Shown here in pieces: positions 16,308 through 26,500 of a stretch of 64,000 bases of DNA. Position 1 is the stretch's first letter. Each line of letters begins with the position of its first letter. The notes below the pieces were generated by a model. The model ran no database searches. It saw only the letters and a program-made list of their open reading frames with translations, and was not told where the DNA came from. The stretch is from Acinetobacter variabilis (GTDB lineage Bacteria > Pseudomonadota > Gammaproteobacteria > Pseudomonadales > Moraxellaceae). The DNA lies in assembly GCF_000369625.1 (NCBI RefSeq), contig NZ_KB850111.1:314038-378037 (forward strand). The letters are read 5' to 3'. The position numbers and the translations under genes are program-made.

Positions 16308-18227
16308 TTAACCCAACAATAGACTGTTAATACGTTTTACATACTCAGCCGGATTTTCTGGTAGGCCACCTTCTGCAATCATCGCCTGATCAAAGATTAC
16401 ATTGGCCAGATCATCAAACTGGGCAGAACCTTCCAGTTTTTTCACCAATGGATGTTCCGGATTAATTTCCAGAATCGGCTTAACATCAGGTACAGGCTGA
16501 CCTGCATCTTTCAGCATACGGATCAGTTGTGGAGAAAGCTCCCCTTCTCCTGTGACCAGACACGCTGGTGAATCAACCAGACGAGTCGTTACACGCACCT
16601 CTTTAGTTTTATCTTTCAGAGAATCTGTCAACTTTTCAACCACAGGTTTGAACTGTTCAGCAGCAGCTTCAAGTGCTTTTTTCTCTTCCGCATCTTGTAA
16701 ATCACCTAGATCCACTGCACCCTTAGAGACATTTTGCAATGGTGTACCATCAAACTCATGCACGAAGTTCATTGCCCATTCATCAACACGCTCTGACATC
16801 AGCAATACTTCAATGCCTTTTTTCTTGAACACTTCCAGTTGTGGTGAGTTTTTCGCAGCATTCAGGCTTTCAGCGGTAATGTAGTAAATCGCTTTCTGGC
16901 CTTCTTTCATGCGTGCTTTATAGTCCGCCAATGAAGTGCTCACTTCATCATTGGTCGAAGTTGCATAGCGCAGCAGTTTCAAGATACGTTCGCGGTTACC
17001 GAAATCTTCACCCAGACCTTCTTTCAGCACCGCGCCAAATTCGCGGTAGAAAGTTTTGAAGTTTTCCTGATCTTTTTCATCTTCAGATTTTGCCAGATTA
17101 TCCAAAGTGGTCAGAATACGGCGGGTATTGCCTTCACGGATGGTTTTCACATCACGGCTTTCCTGCAGCAATTCACGGCTCACGTTTAATGGCAGATCGG
17201 CACTGTCCACCACACCCTGTACAAAGCGCAGATAGTTTGGAATCAGGTTATCCGCATCATCCATAATGAAGACACGTTTCACATAGAGTTTGATGCCGGC
17301 TTTGGCTTCACGGGTGAAAATATCCTGTGGTGCCTTGCTTGGGATATAAAGCAGTTGAGTATATTCAGTACTACCTTCAACACGGTTATGCGCCCAAGCC
17401 AATGGTGCAGCAAAATCATGGGTTAGGTTTTTATAGAATTCGGTATATTGCTCTTCAGTAATCTCAGATTTATTCCGAGTCCACAGTGCGCTGGCCGAGT
17501 TAATCGCTTCCCACTCATCGGTCTTCACATATTGACCGCCTTTTGGTGTTTCCCCTTCAGCAGCTTCTTCTTCCTGCCAGACTTCTTTTTGCATCTGGAT
17601 TGGCAAGCTGATGTGATCTGAGTATTTATTGATGATCTGTTTGACTTTATAGCTTTGCAGATAATCCAGCGCATCTTCACGCAGATGCAGGATAATATCG
17701 GTACCACGACCTTCTTTAGTGATTTGTTCAACTTCGAATTCACCAGTACCGCCACTGATCCAGCGCACCCCTTCTGAGGTATCCGTACCGGCACGACGTG
17801 ATTCTACAGTAATCTTATCAGCCACAATAAAGCCTGAGTAGAAACCGACACCAAACTGGCCAATCAGCTGCGCATCAGCTTTCTGATCACCCGTCAGTTT
17901 TGACATAAAGTCTTTGGTCCCTGATTTGGCAATCGTCCCCAGATTTTCAATGGCTTCTTGCTGGCTTAAACCGATCCCGTTATCTGAAATAGTAATAGTT
18001 TTATTTTCTGGATCGAGGCTAACACGTACGCGAAGGTCAGGATCATTTTCATAATATTCAGGATGGTTGATCCCTTCAAAACGTAATTTGTCACACGCAT
18101 CTGAAGCATTAGAAATCAATTCACGCAGGAAAATTTCAGGATTTGAATAAAGCGAATGGGTCACGAGGTGCAGTAACTGCGCTACCTCAGCCTGGAAACT
18201 GTGTTTTTGTACGCTTAAATCGCTCAT
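16308..18227 (-). CDS. htpG: Molecular chaperone HtpG (Hsp90)
   Basis: This 639-residue protein matches bacterial Hsp90. The N-terminal GHKL ATPase domain has [18 protein letters not shown], the ATP-lid motif [12 protein letters not shown] and [17 protein letters not shown]. The middle domain has [17 protein letters not shown], with the ATP-contacting Arg. A C-terminal dimerisation domain ends without the eukaryotic MEEVD tail. HtpG helps mature client proteins with DnaK under heat and oxidative stress. The ribosome-binding site is AGGAGTG, seven bases or so from the ATG. Upstream sequence contains a heat-shock-like promoter, and a terminator follows, so it is a single-gene unit. Confidence 0.97.
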   Translation of the reverse strand: MSDLSVQKHSFQAEVAQLLHLVTHSLYSNPEIFLRELISNASDACDKLRFEGINHPEYYENDPDLRVRVSLDPENKTITISDNGIGLSQQEAIENLGTIAKSGTKDFMSKLTGDQKADAQLIGQFGVGFYSGFIVADKITVESRRAGTDTSEGVRWISGGTGEFEVEQITKEGRGTDIILHLREDALDYLQSYKVKQIINKYSDHISLPIQMQKEVWQEEEAAEGETPKGGQYVKTDEWEAINSASALWTRNKSEITEEQYTEFYKNLTHDFAAPLAWAHNRVEGSTEYTQLLYIPSKAPQDIFTREAKAGIKLYVKRVFIMDDADNLIPNYLRFVQGVVDSADLPLNVSRELLQESRDVKTIREGNTRRILTTLDNLAKSEDEKDQENFKTFYREFGAVLKEGLGEDFGNRERILKLLRYATSTNDEVSTSLADYKARMKEGQKAIYYITAESLNAAKNSPQLEVFKKKGIEVLLMSERVDEWAMNFVHEFDGTPLQNVSKGAVDLGDLQDAEEKKALEAAAEQFKPVVEKLTDSLKDKTKEVRVTTRLVDSPACLVTGEGELSPQLIRMLKDAGQPVPDVKPILEINPEHPLVKKLEGSAQFDDLANVIFDQAMIAEGGLPENPAEYVKRINSLLLG

Positions 18228-18272
18228 GAATCACTCCTATTATTTTAGATACAGATGTTAACTGCTGCCTAT

Positions 18273-18301
18273 ATGAATGGAGTGAGTTCAATAATTTTCA
18301 A
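18273..18301 (-). promoter_or_regulatory. Candidate sigma-32 (heat-shock) promoter of htpG
   Basis: Read on the minus strand, TTGAAA lies about 14 bases upstream of CTCCATTCAT, close to the sigma-32 pattern CTTGAAA...CCCCATNT. Its position about 50 bases before the htpG start codon fits a heat-shock gene. No sigma-70 alternative of similar quality was noticed. Confidence 0.5.
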
Positions 18302-18381
18302 TAGCATCAAAATAATTTTTTCGCAAAAAATATTTTTATGACTTTCATTTTTATCAGTTTAATTGATGGGATGGACAAGAC

Positions 18382-18726
18382 TTAATAAGGCCCCAGTTTA
18401 TAGATACGATCGAAATGCAGATCCAGCTGCTGCTGACGCATGTTATAAACCTGACTCAAGCAGGATACGGATTCCTGGCAGCGGTCACGAAATTGCAGCC
18501 ATTTCACCTGATCGCGTTGAATTACCGAACGTGTTCCCATCGGCACCATACGGCGCAAGATGTTATAGCTGGTACTCATTTTGACATCCGCATCATTCAG
18601 CAAACGATGTTCACAAATTGTTTTCTCAGTCGCAGTTGTCGCTTTCTGACAATTAAAACTGGCAGCATAACTCTGTGAAATAAACAGCGTACTGAAGATC
18701 AAAAGACTCTTCGACAAAAAACTCAT
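18382..18726 (-). CDS. LprI-like (lysozyme inhibitor family) small secreted protein
   Basis: This 114-residue protein has a signal peptide (cut near QSYA-ASF, residues 21-22), then FNCQKATTATEKTIC and a paired FRDRCQESVSCLSQVY. The pattern of four Cys in two pairs (about C26, C38 and two near 82-88) with the ATEKxIC motif is typical of the LprI/DUF1311 domain. Members include inhibitors of lysozyme in the periplasm; the role here is inferred from family resemblance. It lies between htpG and ompW on the same strand, with its own AAGATCA-like weak ribosome-binding region. Confidence 0.78.
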   Translation of the reverse strand: MSFLSKSLLIFSTLFISQSYAASFNCQKATTATEKTICEHRLLNDADVKMSTSYNILRRMVPMGTRSVIQRDQVKWLQFRDRCQESVSCLSQVYNMRQQQLDLHFDRIYKLGPY

Positions 18727-18844
18727 GCTTTGATCTTCCTTATTATTAAGTCGTATTCAATTAATATTTACTTTATTCGTTTTAATATATTTGAGTATTG
18801 CCAATCTGCTCAATTTCAATACGTTATAAATCGTTGTTATTTTG

Positions 18845-18873
18845 AAAAAAAGCCCCATTCTTGATGAAGCTTT
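18845..18873 (-). terminator. Probable terminator of ompW
   Basis: On the minus strand the imperfect stem AAAGC...GCTTT, with inner ATC/GAT-type pairing, is followed by T7, about 30 bases after the ompW stop codon. The stem is weaker than others in the window. Confidence 0.55.
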
Positions 18874-18901
18874 TGGAAAAAGTAAACCAAAAAATTGGAG
18901 C

Positions 18902-19537
18902 TTAGAATTTATAGCTATAACCGATCGTATAAACCCAAGGATCGATTCCAAATTCACCTAAATTAATTTTTGTCCCATCAGCAGTCTTTGCTTCCAGATC
19001 TGTATCTAAGTCTGCATAACGTGCATCAACAAAGACACCCCAGTTTTTTGCATCCGCTGGCTGGAAGTTAAAACCGACTTGGCCAGCTACCCCATAAGCA
19101 ACATCTGCATCAAGCTTTGCTACACCTAATGCGTCTTTTGCAGTTTGGCTAAATTCTTCATCCCATGGAATGAATACCGTAGCACCTACACCGATATATG
19201 GAGTAAAGCGGCTTGAATTTTTAAAATTATATTTGGCTGTGATTGTTGGTGGTAGATGTTTTAATGATGCAATTTTCACATCACCCGCCATCTCAACATC
19301 ATGTTTAAATGGGGTAGCCAATAATAATTCGGCTGAAATATTGTCATTGAAGAAATATTCGACTGAAGGAGTAAAATTGAGTTCGCTACTTGCTTTAGCA
19401 TCTTCAACTACACCAGGAATCAGGTCAGTTTCCTGAGTAGGTGCTAATACAGAAGCCCCCACTTTCACTTGCCATTGCCCTGCCATCGCAGATGCTGAAA
19501 GACCCATTAATGCAATTAGAGCTATTTGCTTTAACAT
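18902..19537 (-). CDS. ompW: OmpW family outer-membrane protein
   Basis: This 211-residue protein has a signal peptide ending ASAMA (about residue 19). The mature protein begins GQWQVKVGASVLAP and has the eight-strand OmpW barrel pattern: the segment TPSVEYFFNDNISAELLLATPF, then SLKHLPPTITAKYNF, then YIGVGATVFIP, and a C-terminal ...IGYSYKF ending in Phe. OmpW proteins form narrow hydrophobic channels in the outer membrane and respond to osmotic and oxidative stress; in Acinetobacter they are linked to iron and drug responses. It is a single gene, preceded by a 333 bp A/T-rich region. Confidence 0.9.
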   Translation of the reverse strand: MLKQIALIALMGLSASAMAGQWQVKVGASVLAPTQETDLIPGVVEDAKASSELNFTPSVEYFFNDNISAELLLATPFKHDVEMAGDVKIASLKHLPPTITAKYNFKNSSRFTPYIGVGATVFIPWDEEFSQTAKDALGVAKLDADVAYGVAGQVGFNFQPADAKNWGVFVDARYADLDTDLEAKTADGTKINLGEFGIDPWVYTIGYSYKF

Positions 19538-19870
19538 TTTAAAATACCCCCAAGGGAAAAATAATTATTAAGAAAATATTTCTTAACTAATAATAAACAT
19601 GGCTTAAATTAATATGCAATAGAGATTATAAAACTAAATTTTATTTATTATTTAAGTATATCTAATTATTAAATATTTATTTTAAATTGACTATATTGGT
19701 TGGTTTTAAATACCCAGTAAATTAATCAGGTTAATATAACAATATTCAGAGTAAAATAATCAGGTTTATATTAATTTTATATTTAAATATATATTTTAAA
19801 TACATCTTATAATTTATTTTAAATCCAGGAAAATCTGCTCCGGTTTATATCAGAGCAGATTAAAATTGAC
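19538..19870. other. Gene-free A/T-rich stretch between ompW and the antiporter gene
   Basis: These 333 bp are extremely A/T-rich and hold the ompW promoter region at the left side and the antiporter terminator at 19832-19861 at the right. I see no ORF with a credible start and no RNA gene. Such A/T-rich DNA is a plausible binding site for H-NS-type proteins; that is inference. Confidence 0.5.
19832..19861 (-). terminator. Terminator of the antiporter-family gene
   Basis: The perfect nine-base arms AATCTGCTC and GAGCAGATT, with a 12-base loop, lie about 10 bases past the stop codon on the minus strand. A short T-run follows. Confidence 0.72.
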
Positions 19871-21301
19871 TTACAGAACCATGGCTGCAATCCAGCCAAA
19901 AATCATAAGTGGAATATTAAAATGAATGAAGGTTGGAACCACACTATCCTTCATATGGTCATGCTGACCATCCATATTCAGACCGGATGTTGGGCCTAGG
20001 GTTGAATCTGATGCTGGAGAACCGGCATCACCCAAAGCAGCCGCAGTCCCGATGATTGCAATAGTTGCCGCAGGACTAAAACCAAATTGAATACAGAGCG
20101 GTACATAAATAATCGCCAGAATTGGAACAGTCGAGAATGATGAACCGATCCCTAATGTAATTAACAGACCAATCAACAACATCAGGAAAGCAGCCAGTGC
20201 CTGGCTATCGCCAATCCAGTTCACCGAAGCTTCGACTAAGGCTGGTACCTGATTAGTCGCTTCAATTACGGCAGCAAAACCTTGCGCGGCAATCATAATA
20301 AAACCAACCAGAGCCATCATACGCATACCGGTAATGATCACATCGTCTGCTTCTTTCCATTTAAAGATTCCGGCACAGCTTAAGATCGCTACACCCACCA
20401 GACCCGCAAGAATCATCGAATCTGAATAGAGCTGTACTGCAAGGGTTGCAAAGACAGCAACCGCTGCCATCCAGATAGTAAATTTAGCAATTTGTGGCTT
20501 TGCTGATTTTTGTTCCACACCCAGTTCCGCAGAGATACTTTGCTGCTGTTCCACATGGATATCTTTATAGAGACGCGGCTTACGGTAGCTGATAAACATG
20601 GCCACCAGCAAACCCACGAACATACCTGAGACCGGAATCGCCATCGCAGCGGGAATCTGGTCATAAGTAATCTCAAAGCCATAGGGCTTACCAAAGGTAT
20701 TGATGTTATGGCCCAAAATATCGTTCAGGAAGATGGCACCAAAACCGACTGGAACCAGCATATATGTTCCCACCAAACCAAAGGTCAGCAGACAGGCCAC
20801 CAAACGGCGATCCAGCTTCAGATGGTTAAATACTAGCAATAACGGTGGAATCAGAACCGGAATAAAGGCGATGTGTACCGGAATCACGTTTTGCGAGAAA
20901 ACGGCAGCCAATGCCACGGTACAGAAGATCAGATATTTAACCTTGTTCTGTGCCTTTTCTGATGCCTCACCTTTTAAGGTAGTAATCATTTTATAGGCCA
21001 GCAAGTCAGGCAGACCGGAACGTGCCAAGGCCAAAGCAAAGGCACCCAGGATGCCATAAGCCAAGGCAATTTTAGCGCCACCACCCAGACCATTGTTAAA
21101 TGCGTCTAAAGTTCCCTGGAGGCCAAGACCTGCCAGCAAACCACCCGTAACAGCACCAATGACCAAGGCAAAAACCACAGGTACACGTGCCAATGAGAGT
21201 CCAAACATGACTCCAATAGCAGCAAGAATTGCGAACATAATGAATTGGGAATGAGAGAAAACGGCTATTTTATCAGAAAATCCGGATAAAAATTCTTCCA
21301 C
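19871..21301 (-). CDS. Na+/H+ antiporter family permease (YuiF-like)
   Basis: This 476-residue protein has about 12 hydrophobic helices. It contains family motifs such as GGLLAGLGLQGTLDAFNNGL in the N-terminal half and GDAGSPASDSTLGPTSGLN in the C-terminal half, matching the COG2056 Na+/H+ antiporter-type family. A relative in Bacillus (YuiF) transports histidine, so the substrate could be an amino acid rather than Na+. The GTG start at 21301 has an AAGGG ribosome-binding site; the first in-frame ATG (21238) lacks one and would cut into helix 1. It lies 35 bases downstream of the alpha/beta hydrolase gene on the same strand and is probably co-transcribed with it. A terminator follows. Confidence 0.85.
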   Translation of the reverse strand: MEEFLSGFSDKIAVFSHSQFIMFAILAAIGVMFGLSLARVPVVFALVIGAVTGGLLAGLGLQGTLDAFNNGLGGGAKIALAYGILGAFALALARSGLPDLLAYKMITTLKGEASEKAQNKVKYLIFCTVALAAVFSQNVIPVHIAFIPVLIPPLLLVFNHLKLDRRLVACLLTFGLVGTYMLVPVGFGAIFLNDILGHNINTFGKPYGFEITYDQIPAAMAIPVSGMFVGLLVAMFISYRKPRLYKDIHVEQQQSISAELGVEQKSAKPQIAKFTIWMAAVAVFATLAVQLYSDSMILAGLVGVAILSCAGIFKWKEADDVIITGMRMMALVGFIMIAAQGFAAVIEATNQVPALVEASVNWIGDSQALAAFLMLLIGLLITLGIGSSFSTVPILAIIYVPLCIQFGFSPAATIAIIGTAAALGDAGSPASDSTLGPTSGLNMDGQHDHMKDSVVPTFIHFNIPLMIFGWIAAMVL

Positions 21302-21336
21302 TTATCCCTTGCCGAGTCACATTCCCAATCTCCGTA

Positions 21337-22218
21337 TCAAGTGGCCGCTGTTAATTTTTGCTGAATAAAATTATGAATCAGATGAGCCACCTGTTCCGGT
21401 TGGCTCAAAATTGCCCAGTGATTGGCATTCAGTTCTATCCGGGAAAAATCTTCTACCCATTTTGGCATTTCATCAATCAGATCCGGGCCAACAAACTGGT
21501 CCTTCTTGAGCACAATTGCCTGTACCGGACAGACCGCAAAACGCTGTCTAGGCCGAGATAAACGCGGCAAAAAGTTCGCCCTATACAGATTGACGCCATA
21601 TTTGCCGTCTTTCACAATATTCTGGTTTAGCGGCAGATTTTCCTGCTGTTCCAGCTGACTGATCATTTTGCCCCAACGTTCTGCATTAAAGAAATTCCAT
21701 GCTGTAGGCGCTATAAAAGGCAACTGGAATACCGCGATATACCAGAACCTGGTCATCTGTTTAAAAAACTTGGCCTTATGCTGTTTAAACTGTTCACGCA
21801 TCCAGAAAGCAGCATGATCCAGACATGGACCTGACATGGTGCTAAAAGACAAAATCCGACCTTTAAATTTAGGTTCGGTGGCTGCTTCCCAAGCCTGGAT
21901 TGACCCCCAGTCATGAGCCGCAAGGTGGAAAGCTCGTCCTTGCAAGACCTGATCAACCACTTGCTCTAAATCTGCACACAGACGTTCCAGACGATAATCC
22001 CGAATTTCCTTGGGAACGCTGGAGTCTCCTGCTCCGCGCACATCATAGGTCACCACAAAATAATCCTGAACGAGGTGAGAAATCACCGCTTCCCAAACAT
22101 CCTGATGGTCAGGATAACCATGAACCAGCACCAAAGCCGGTCGCTCAGGCTCGCCCCAGGTTTTCACATAGAGACGTTGATGATCGCTGGTATCTACCCA
22201 CAAGCTATGTTTTTGCAT
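21337..22218 (-). CDS. Alpha/beta hydrolase with Asp nucleophile (epoxide-hydrolase-like)
   Basis: This 293-residue protein has the alpha/beta hydrolase fold. It shows the oxyanion motif LVHGYPDHQDVW (HGYP), a DVRGAGDS strand, a nucleophile elbow AAHDWGS near residue 105 with Asp instead of Ser, a cap region rich in aromatics, and the catalytic His in ELNANHWA near the C-terminus. An Asp nucleophile is typical of epoxide hydrolases and haloalkane dehalogenases. No signal peptide is seen. It is the first gene of a probable two-gene unit with the antiporter-family permease, and is divergent from a DUF4442 gene. The substrate is unknown. Confidence 0.85.
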   Translation of the reverse strand: MQKHSLWVDTSDHQRLYVKTWGEPERPALVLVHGYPDHQDVWEAVISHLVQDYFVVTYDVRGAGDSSVPKEIRDYRLERLCADLEQVVDQVLQGRAFHLAAHDWGSIQAWEAATEPKFKGRILSFSTMSGPCLDHAAFWMREQFKQHKAKFFKQMTRFWYIAVFQLPFIAPTAWNFFNAERWGKMISQLEQQENLPLNQNIVKDGKYGVNLYRANFLPRLSRPRQRFAVCPVQAIVLKKDQFVGPDLIDEMPKWVEDFSRIELNANHWAILSQPEQVAHLIHNFIQQKLTAAT

Positions 22219-22335
22219 AGATGTATCCTTATTCGCTGATTGACTCTTTTATTGTTGAAATAGGCACGATTTATCAATGCCAGCTTATTTTTGTTGTTCT
22301 AGTATGCATACAAGACCAGAAAAAAGAATATCCGC

Positions 22336-22830
22336 ATGAGCCTATTACGAAAAATTCAGCAACTGCCTTTGTTATCCAAATTTATCCTGAATCGCTATGC
22401 CCCCTATCGTGGAGCAGGAATTGTCATTGATGAGATGGACTTTGCCAATTATCACGTTCGCGTGAAAATGCCACTGACTCGCAAGAATCAGAATATTGTC
22501 GGAGTACATTTTGGTGGCAGCCTGTATTCCATGGTCGACCCTTTTTATATGTTATTACTGATGCACCATCTGGGTCCGAAATACATTGTCTGGGATAAAA
22601 GCTCTACCATTCAGTTTCTAGCACCAGGACGTGGAACGGTCTATGCGGACATCCGGATTTCTAGGCAGGAAGTGCAAACAGTGAAAGAACTGGCAGCTGA
22701 CCATAGTCCGGTTTATCGCCAGTATCAGCTCAATATTTATGATGATTCCGGTGTGCGTATCGCTGAGGTACAAAAGACCGTTTATATCCGCCTTAAACAA
22801 AGTAAAGGCAAGCCTCGAGAAGCTAAATAA
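22336..22830 (+). CDS. DUF4442 domain protein (hotdog-fold, thioesterase-like)
   Basis: This 164-residue protein has the DUF4442 pattern: a hydrophobic N-terminal helix, VRVKMPLTRKNQNIVGVHFGGSLYSMVDPFYMLLL (the hotdog helix region, spanning about residues 46-78), and strands WDKSSTIQFLAPGRG and IAEVQKTVYIRL. Hotdog proteins of this type are presumed acyl-CoA or acyl-ACP thioesterases, though activity is unproven for DUF4442. It is divergent from the alpha/beta hydrolase gene and ends in a strong bidirectional terminator. The ribosome-binding site is weak. Confidence 0.82.
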   Translation: MSLLRKIQQLPLLSKFILNRYAPYRGAGIVIDEMDFANYHVRVKMPLTRKNQNIVGVHFGGSLYSMVDPFYMLLLMHHLGPKYIVWDKSSTIQFLAPGRGTVYADIRISRQEVQTVKELAADHSPVYRQYQLNIYDDSGVRIAEVQKTVYIRLKQSKGKPREAK

Positions 22831-22846
22831 CGAAATTGAATAAACT

Positions 22847-22869
22847 AAAAGCGCCATTGAGGCGCTTTT
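22847..22869. terminator. Bidirectional terminator between DUF4442 and glycine-zipper genes
   Basis: The arms AAAAGCGCC and GGCGCTTTT enclose a five-base loop between convergent genes. Confidence 0.88.
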
Positions 22870-22897
22870 AAATCTATCTGGAGGATAGTTCTGTCGA

Positions 22898-23263
22898 TTA
22901 ACGACGACGGTTATTCTGTTCGATCGCTGCACCAGCACCACCACCGATGGCACCACCAATTGCAGCACCACCTGTACCGCCAAAGATGCTTTTACCCACA
23001 GCAGAACCTACAGCACCACCGACACCGCTATAGGTCGCATTACGGTTTGAACCGCCTTGAGCTTTACTGCCGACTGCTGCACCGGCACCACCGCCAACTG
23101 CTGCACCAACACCACCACCCACTCTGTTACCTACACCACCACCCACTGCACCACCAAGCGCAGCTGCGCCAATACGCTGATCTTTAGCAGACATATTTTC
23201 ACAGCCTGCCAACATAAAAGTAGAGATAGTTGCAACAGCTATTACGCTCATTAACTTTTTCAT
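22898..23263 (-). CDS. Glycine-zipper lipoprotein
   Basis: This 121-residue protein starts with a lipoprotein signal: basic MKK, a hydrophobic core and lipobox LAGC with the acylated Cys at residue 20. The rest is dominated by Gly/Ala repeats of the glycine-zipper type (GAAALGGAVGGGVGNRVGGG, then GGAIGGGAGAAIEQ). Such zippers pack helices against membranes in outer-membrane lipoproteins related to the Rick_17kDa/OmpA-like zipper families. It ends in NNRRR. It is a single gene with a shared terminator on the 3' side. Confidence 0.85.
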   Translation of the reverse strand: MKKLMSVIAVATISTFMLAGCENMSAKDQRIGAAALGGAVGGGVGNRVGGGVGAAVGGGAGAAVGSKAQGGSNRNATYSGVGGAVGSAVGKSIFGGTGGAAIGGAIGGGAGAAIEQNNRRR

Positions 23264-23477
23264 GATCTTGGCCTTCCTTCGTGCTTTGACTTAAGATTAA
23301 CCTGATTTTAAGGAGCGATTCATAACAAGATGTTAAATCTTGAAACCCTCATGATTTATTTTGTAAAGAGCGCATGAAAGATCATGTTCTATTGATGATT
23401 TATCTATATTTAGAACAAGTAACTTCCAGATCATTTGACCTTTTCTAGCGATATAAATATGAATAATTTGGGAAATA

Positions 23478-23503
23478 AAAAAGCCACCCGAAGGTGGCTT
23501 TTT
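23478..23503 (-). terminator. Terminator of the rpoBC operon
   Basis: The perfect 11-base arms AAAAAGCCACC and GGTGGCTTTTT, with loop CGAA, lie about 20 bases past the rpoC stop codon. Confidence 0.93.
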
Positions 23504-23522
23504 AAAATGATTTAGCGGCTAA

Positions 23523-26500
23523 TTACAGACCGTTAAATTCATCGCTGAATGCTTGGCTTAACGCTTGATCTACATCAGAGAAGTCATTGTGCAGTTCAAA
23601 TTCTGCAGCTTCTGCTTCTTGACGACGACGCTCTAAGTGGTAAGCCAGACCTGTACCCGCTGGGATCAGACGACCTACAACTACGTTTTCTTTCAGACCG
23701 CGTAGATCATCTTCTTTACCTGTTACAGCCGCTTCAGTTAACACACGAGTAGTTTCCTGGAACGATGCAGCAGAGATGAACGAGTCAGTAGAAAGCGAGG
23801 CTTTGGTAATACCCATCAATTGACGTTCAAACTTCGCAGGGAACTTGTTCTGCGCAAGAACAGCTTGGTTCTCTTGCATCACACGGATGTAATCCACTTG
23901 TTCACCTTTGATGAAGCTTGTATCGCCACCGTCAGTGATGTCCACTTTACGCAGCATCTGACGTACGATCACTTCAATATGCTTGTCGTTGATTTTTACA
24001 CCTTGCAGACGGTAAACGTCCTGAACTTCGTTCACGATGTAGTTGGTCAACGCCACTTCACCTTTCAGACGTAAGATGTCATGCGGGTTCTGTGGACCAT
24101 CAGAAATGGTTTCACCACGGTTCACATGTTCACCTTCGAACACGTTAATGGTACGCCATTTCGGAATCAGTTCTTCGTAGATCTCAGAACCATCATCCGG
24201 AGTAATCACCAGACGGTTTTTACCTTTGGTCTCTTTACCGAAGCTTACAACACCTGACACTTCTGCAAGGATTGCGTGTTCTTTCGGTTTACGTGCTTCG
24301 AACAAGTCAGCAACACGTGGCAGACCACCGGTAATATCACGAGTACGTGAAGATTCTTGTGGTACACGACCAATTACGTCACCCACACCAATGGTTTCGC
24401 CATCACGGACAGAAAGAATGGTGTTTTGTGGCAAGAAGTAGAACTGTTCGCCGCCATCTACTGTGTCAAGCACAACAGCTGGACGTAAATCTTTACCAGA
24501 AGCAGGACGTGCTGTTACAGGCAAGATTTCAACAGTGGTCATACCAGTTGCATCATCAGTTTTCGATGTTGCAGTTACACCATCAGCGATTTGGCTGAAG
24601 CGAACTTTACCGGCAACTTCTGTAACCAGTGGATGTGTATGCGGATCCCAAGTCGCTACGATACCGCCTGCTTCTACAGCTTCGCCATCTTTCAGCAAGA
24701 TAGACGCACCGTATGGCAGTTTGTAACGTTCACGTTCACGACCTAAGTCATCTGCAATACCGATTTCACCTGAACGTGAAGTTGATACCAAGTGACCTTT
24801 GGCATGTTGTACAGTTTTCACGTTGTGGAAACGTACAGTACCTTTATTACGAACTTGTACGCTGTTTGCAGCAGAAGTTCGGCTCGCAGCACCACCGACG
24901 TGGAAGGTACGCATGGTTAACTGTGTACCCGGCTCACCAATCGACTGAGCAGCCATAACACCTACAGATTCACCTGGGTTTACCAAGTGACCGCGTGCAA
25001 GGTCACGACCGTAACATTTCGCACAAACACCGAAAGTAGATTCACAAGATACCACTGAACGTACTTTAACTTCGTCGACACCTTGCTCTTCCAGGTAGTT
25101 TGCAAGTTTTTCGTCGATCAATGTGTTACGCGGCAGAATAACTTCTTCAGTACCCGCACGTTTCACATCTTCAGCTACTACACGACCTAGTACTCGAGTA
25201 CCCAGGTTCTCGATCACGTCACCGCCTTGAATGAACGGAGTCATGACAAGACCAGACAACGTACCACAATCCGGCTCAGTGATGACCAAGTCTTGCGCAA
25301 CGTCTACCAGACGACGAGTCAGGTAACCAGAGTTCGCTGTTTTCAGTGCTGTATCGGCCAAACCTTTACGCGCACCGTGTGTTGAAATGAAGTACTGAAG
25401 TACTGTCAAACCTTCACGGAAGTTTGCTTTAATTGGAGTCTCAATGATCGAACCATCCGGTTTCGCCATCAGACCACGCATACCAGCCAACTGACGAATC
25501 TGAGCTGCGGAACCACGGGCACCAGAGTCAGACATCATGTAGATGCTGTTGAATGATTTCTGTTTCTCGTCTTCACCCTGTTTGTTCTTAACAGTTGTGA
25601 ATGACAAGTTGTCCATCATCGCTTTCGCTACCTGGTCGTTAGTACGCGCCCAGATATCGACCACTTTGTTATAACGTTCGCCAGCAGTTACGAAACCTTG
25701 TTCGAACTGTTGTTCGATTTCACGAACTTCAGCTTCTGCTTTCCCGATAATCGCTTGTTTTTGTGGTGGAATGACCATGTCTTCCATACCAACAGAAACA
25801 CCAGAACGAGTCGCTTGACGGAAGCCAAGGTACATCAATTGGTCAGCGAAGATAACAGTGTCTTTCAGACCCAGTTTACGGTAGCAAGAGTTGATTAACT
25901 TAGAGATGTTCTTTTTGGTCATCTCAACGTTAATTTGCTGGAAGTCCATACCTTCAGGCACAACTTCCCAAAGCAGACAGCGACCAGGAGTCGTATCTAC
26001 GATAATCGTTTGCTGTTCACGTTCGCCGTTTTCGTTGATCACGGTTTGATGTACACGTGCTTTCACGCGAGCGTGCATATCCACCTGACCAGTCGCAAGC
26101 GCACGGTTTACTTCGTCAGTATCCGCGAACACCATGCCTTCACCTTTGGCATTTACCGCATCACGAGTGATGTAGTAAAGACCCAAGACAACGTCCTGAG
26201 ACGGTACAATGATTGGCTCACCGTTCGCTGGAGACAGAATGTTGTTGGTCGACATCATTAACGCACGAGCTTCTAACTGAGCTTCAAGTGTTAATGGTAC
26301 GTGTACCGCCATTTGGTCACCATCGAAGTCGGCGTTGAACGCAGCACATACGAGTGGGTGAAGACGGATCGCTTTACCTTCAATCAGGATAGGTTCAAAT
26401 GCTTGAAGACCTAGACGGTGAAGCGTCGGCGCACGGTTCAACATCACTGGATGCTGACGAATGACTGATGCTAGAACGTCCCAAACTTCTGGAGTTTCAC

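Noticed and set aside
18757-18957. 66-codon frame overlapping the ompW end
   Set aside because: It lies partly in A/T-rich spacer and partly out of frame in ompW, has no ribosome-binding site, and covers the ompW terminator.
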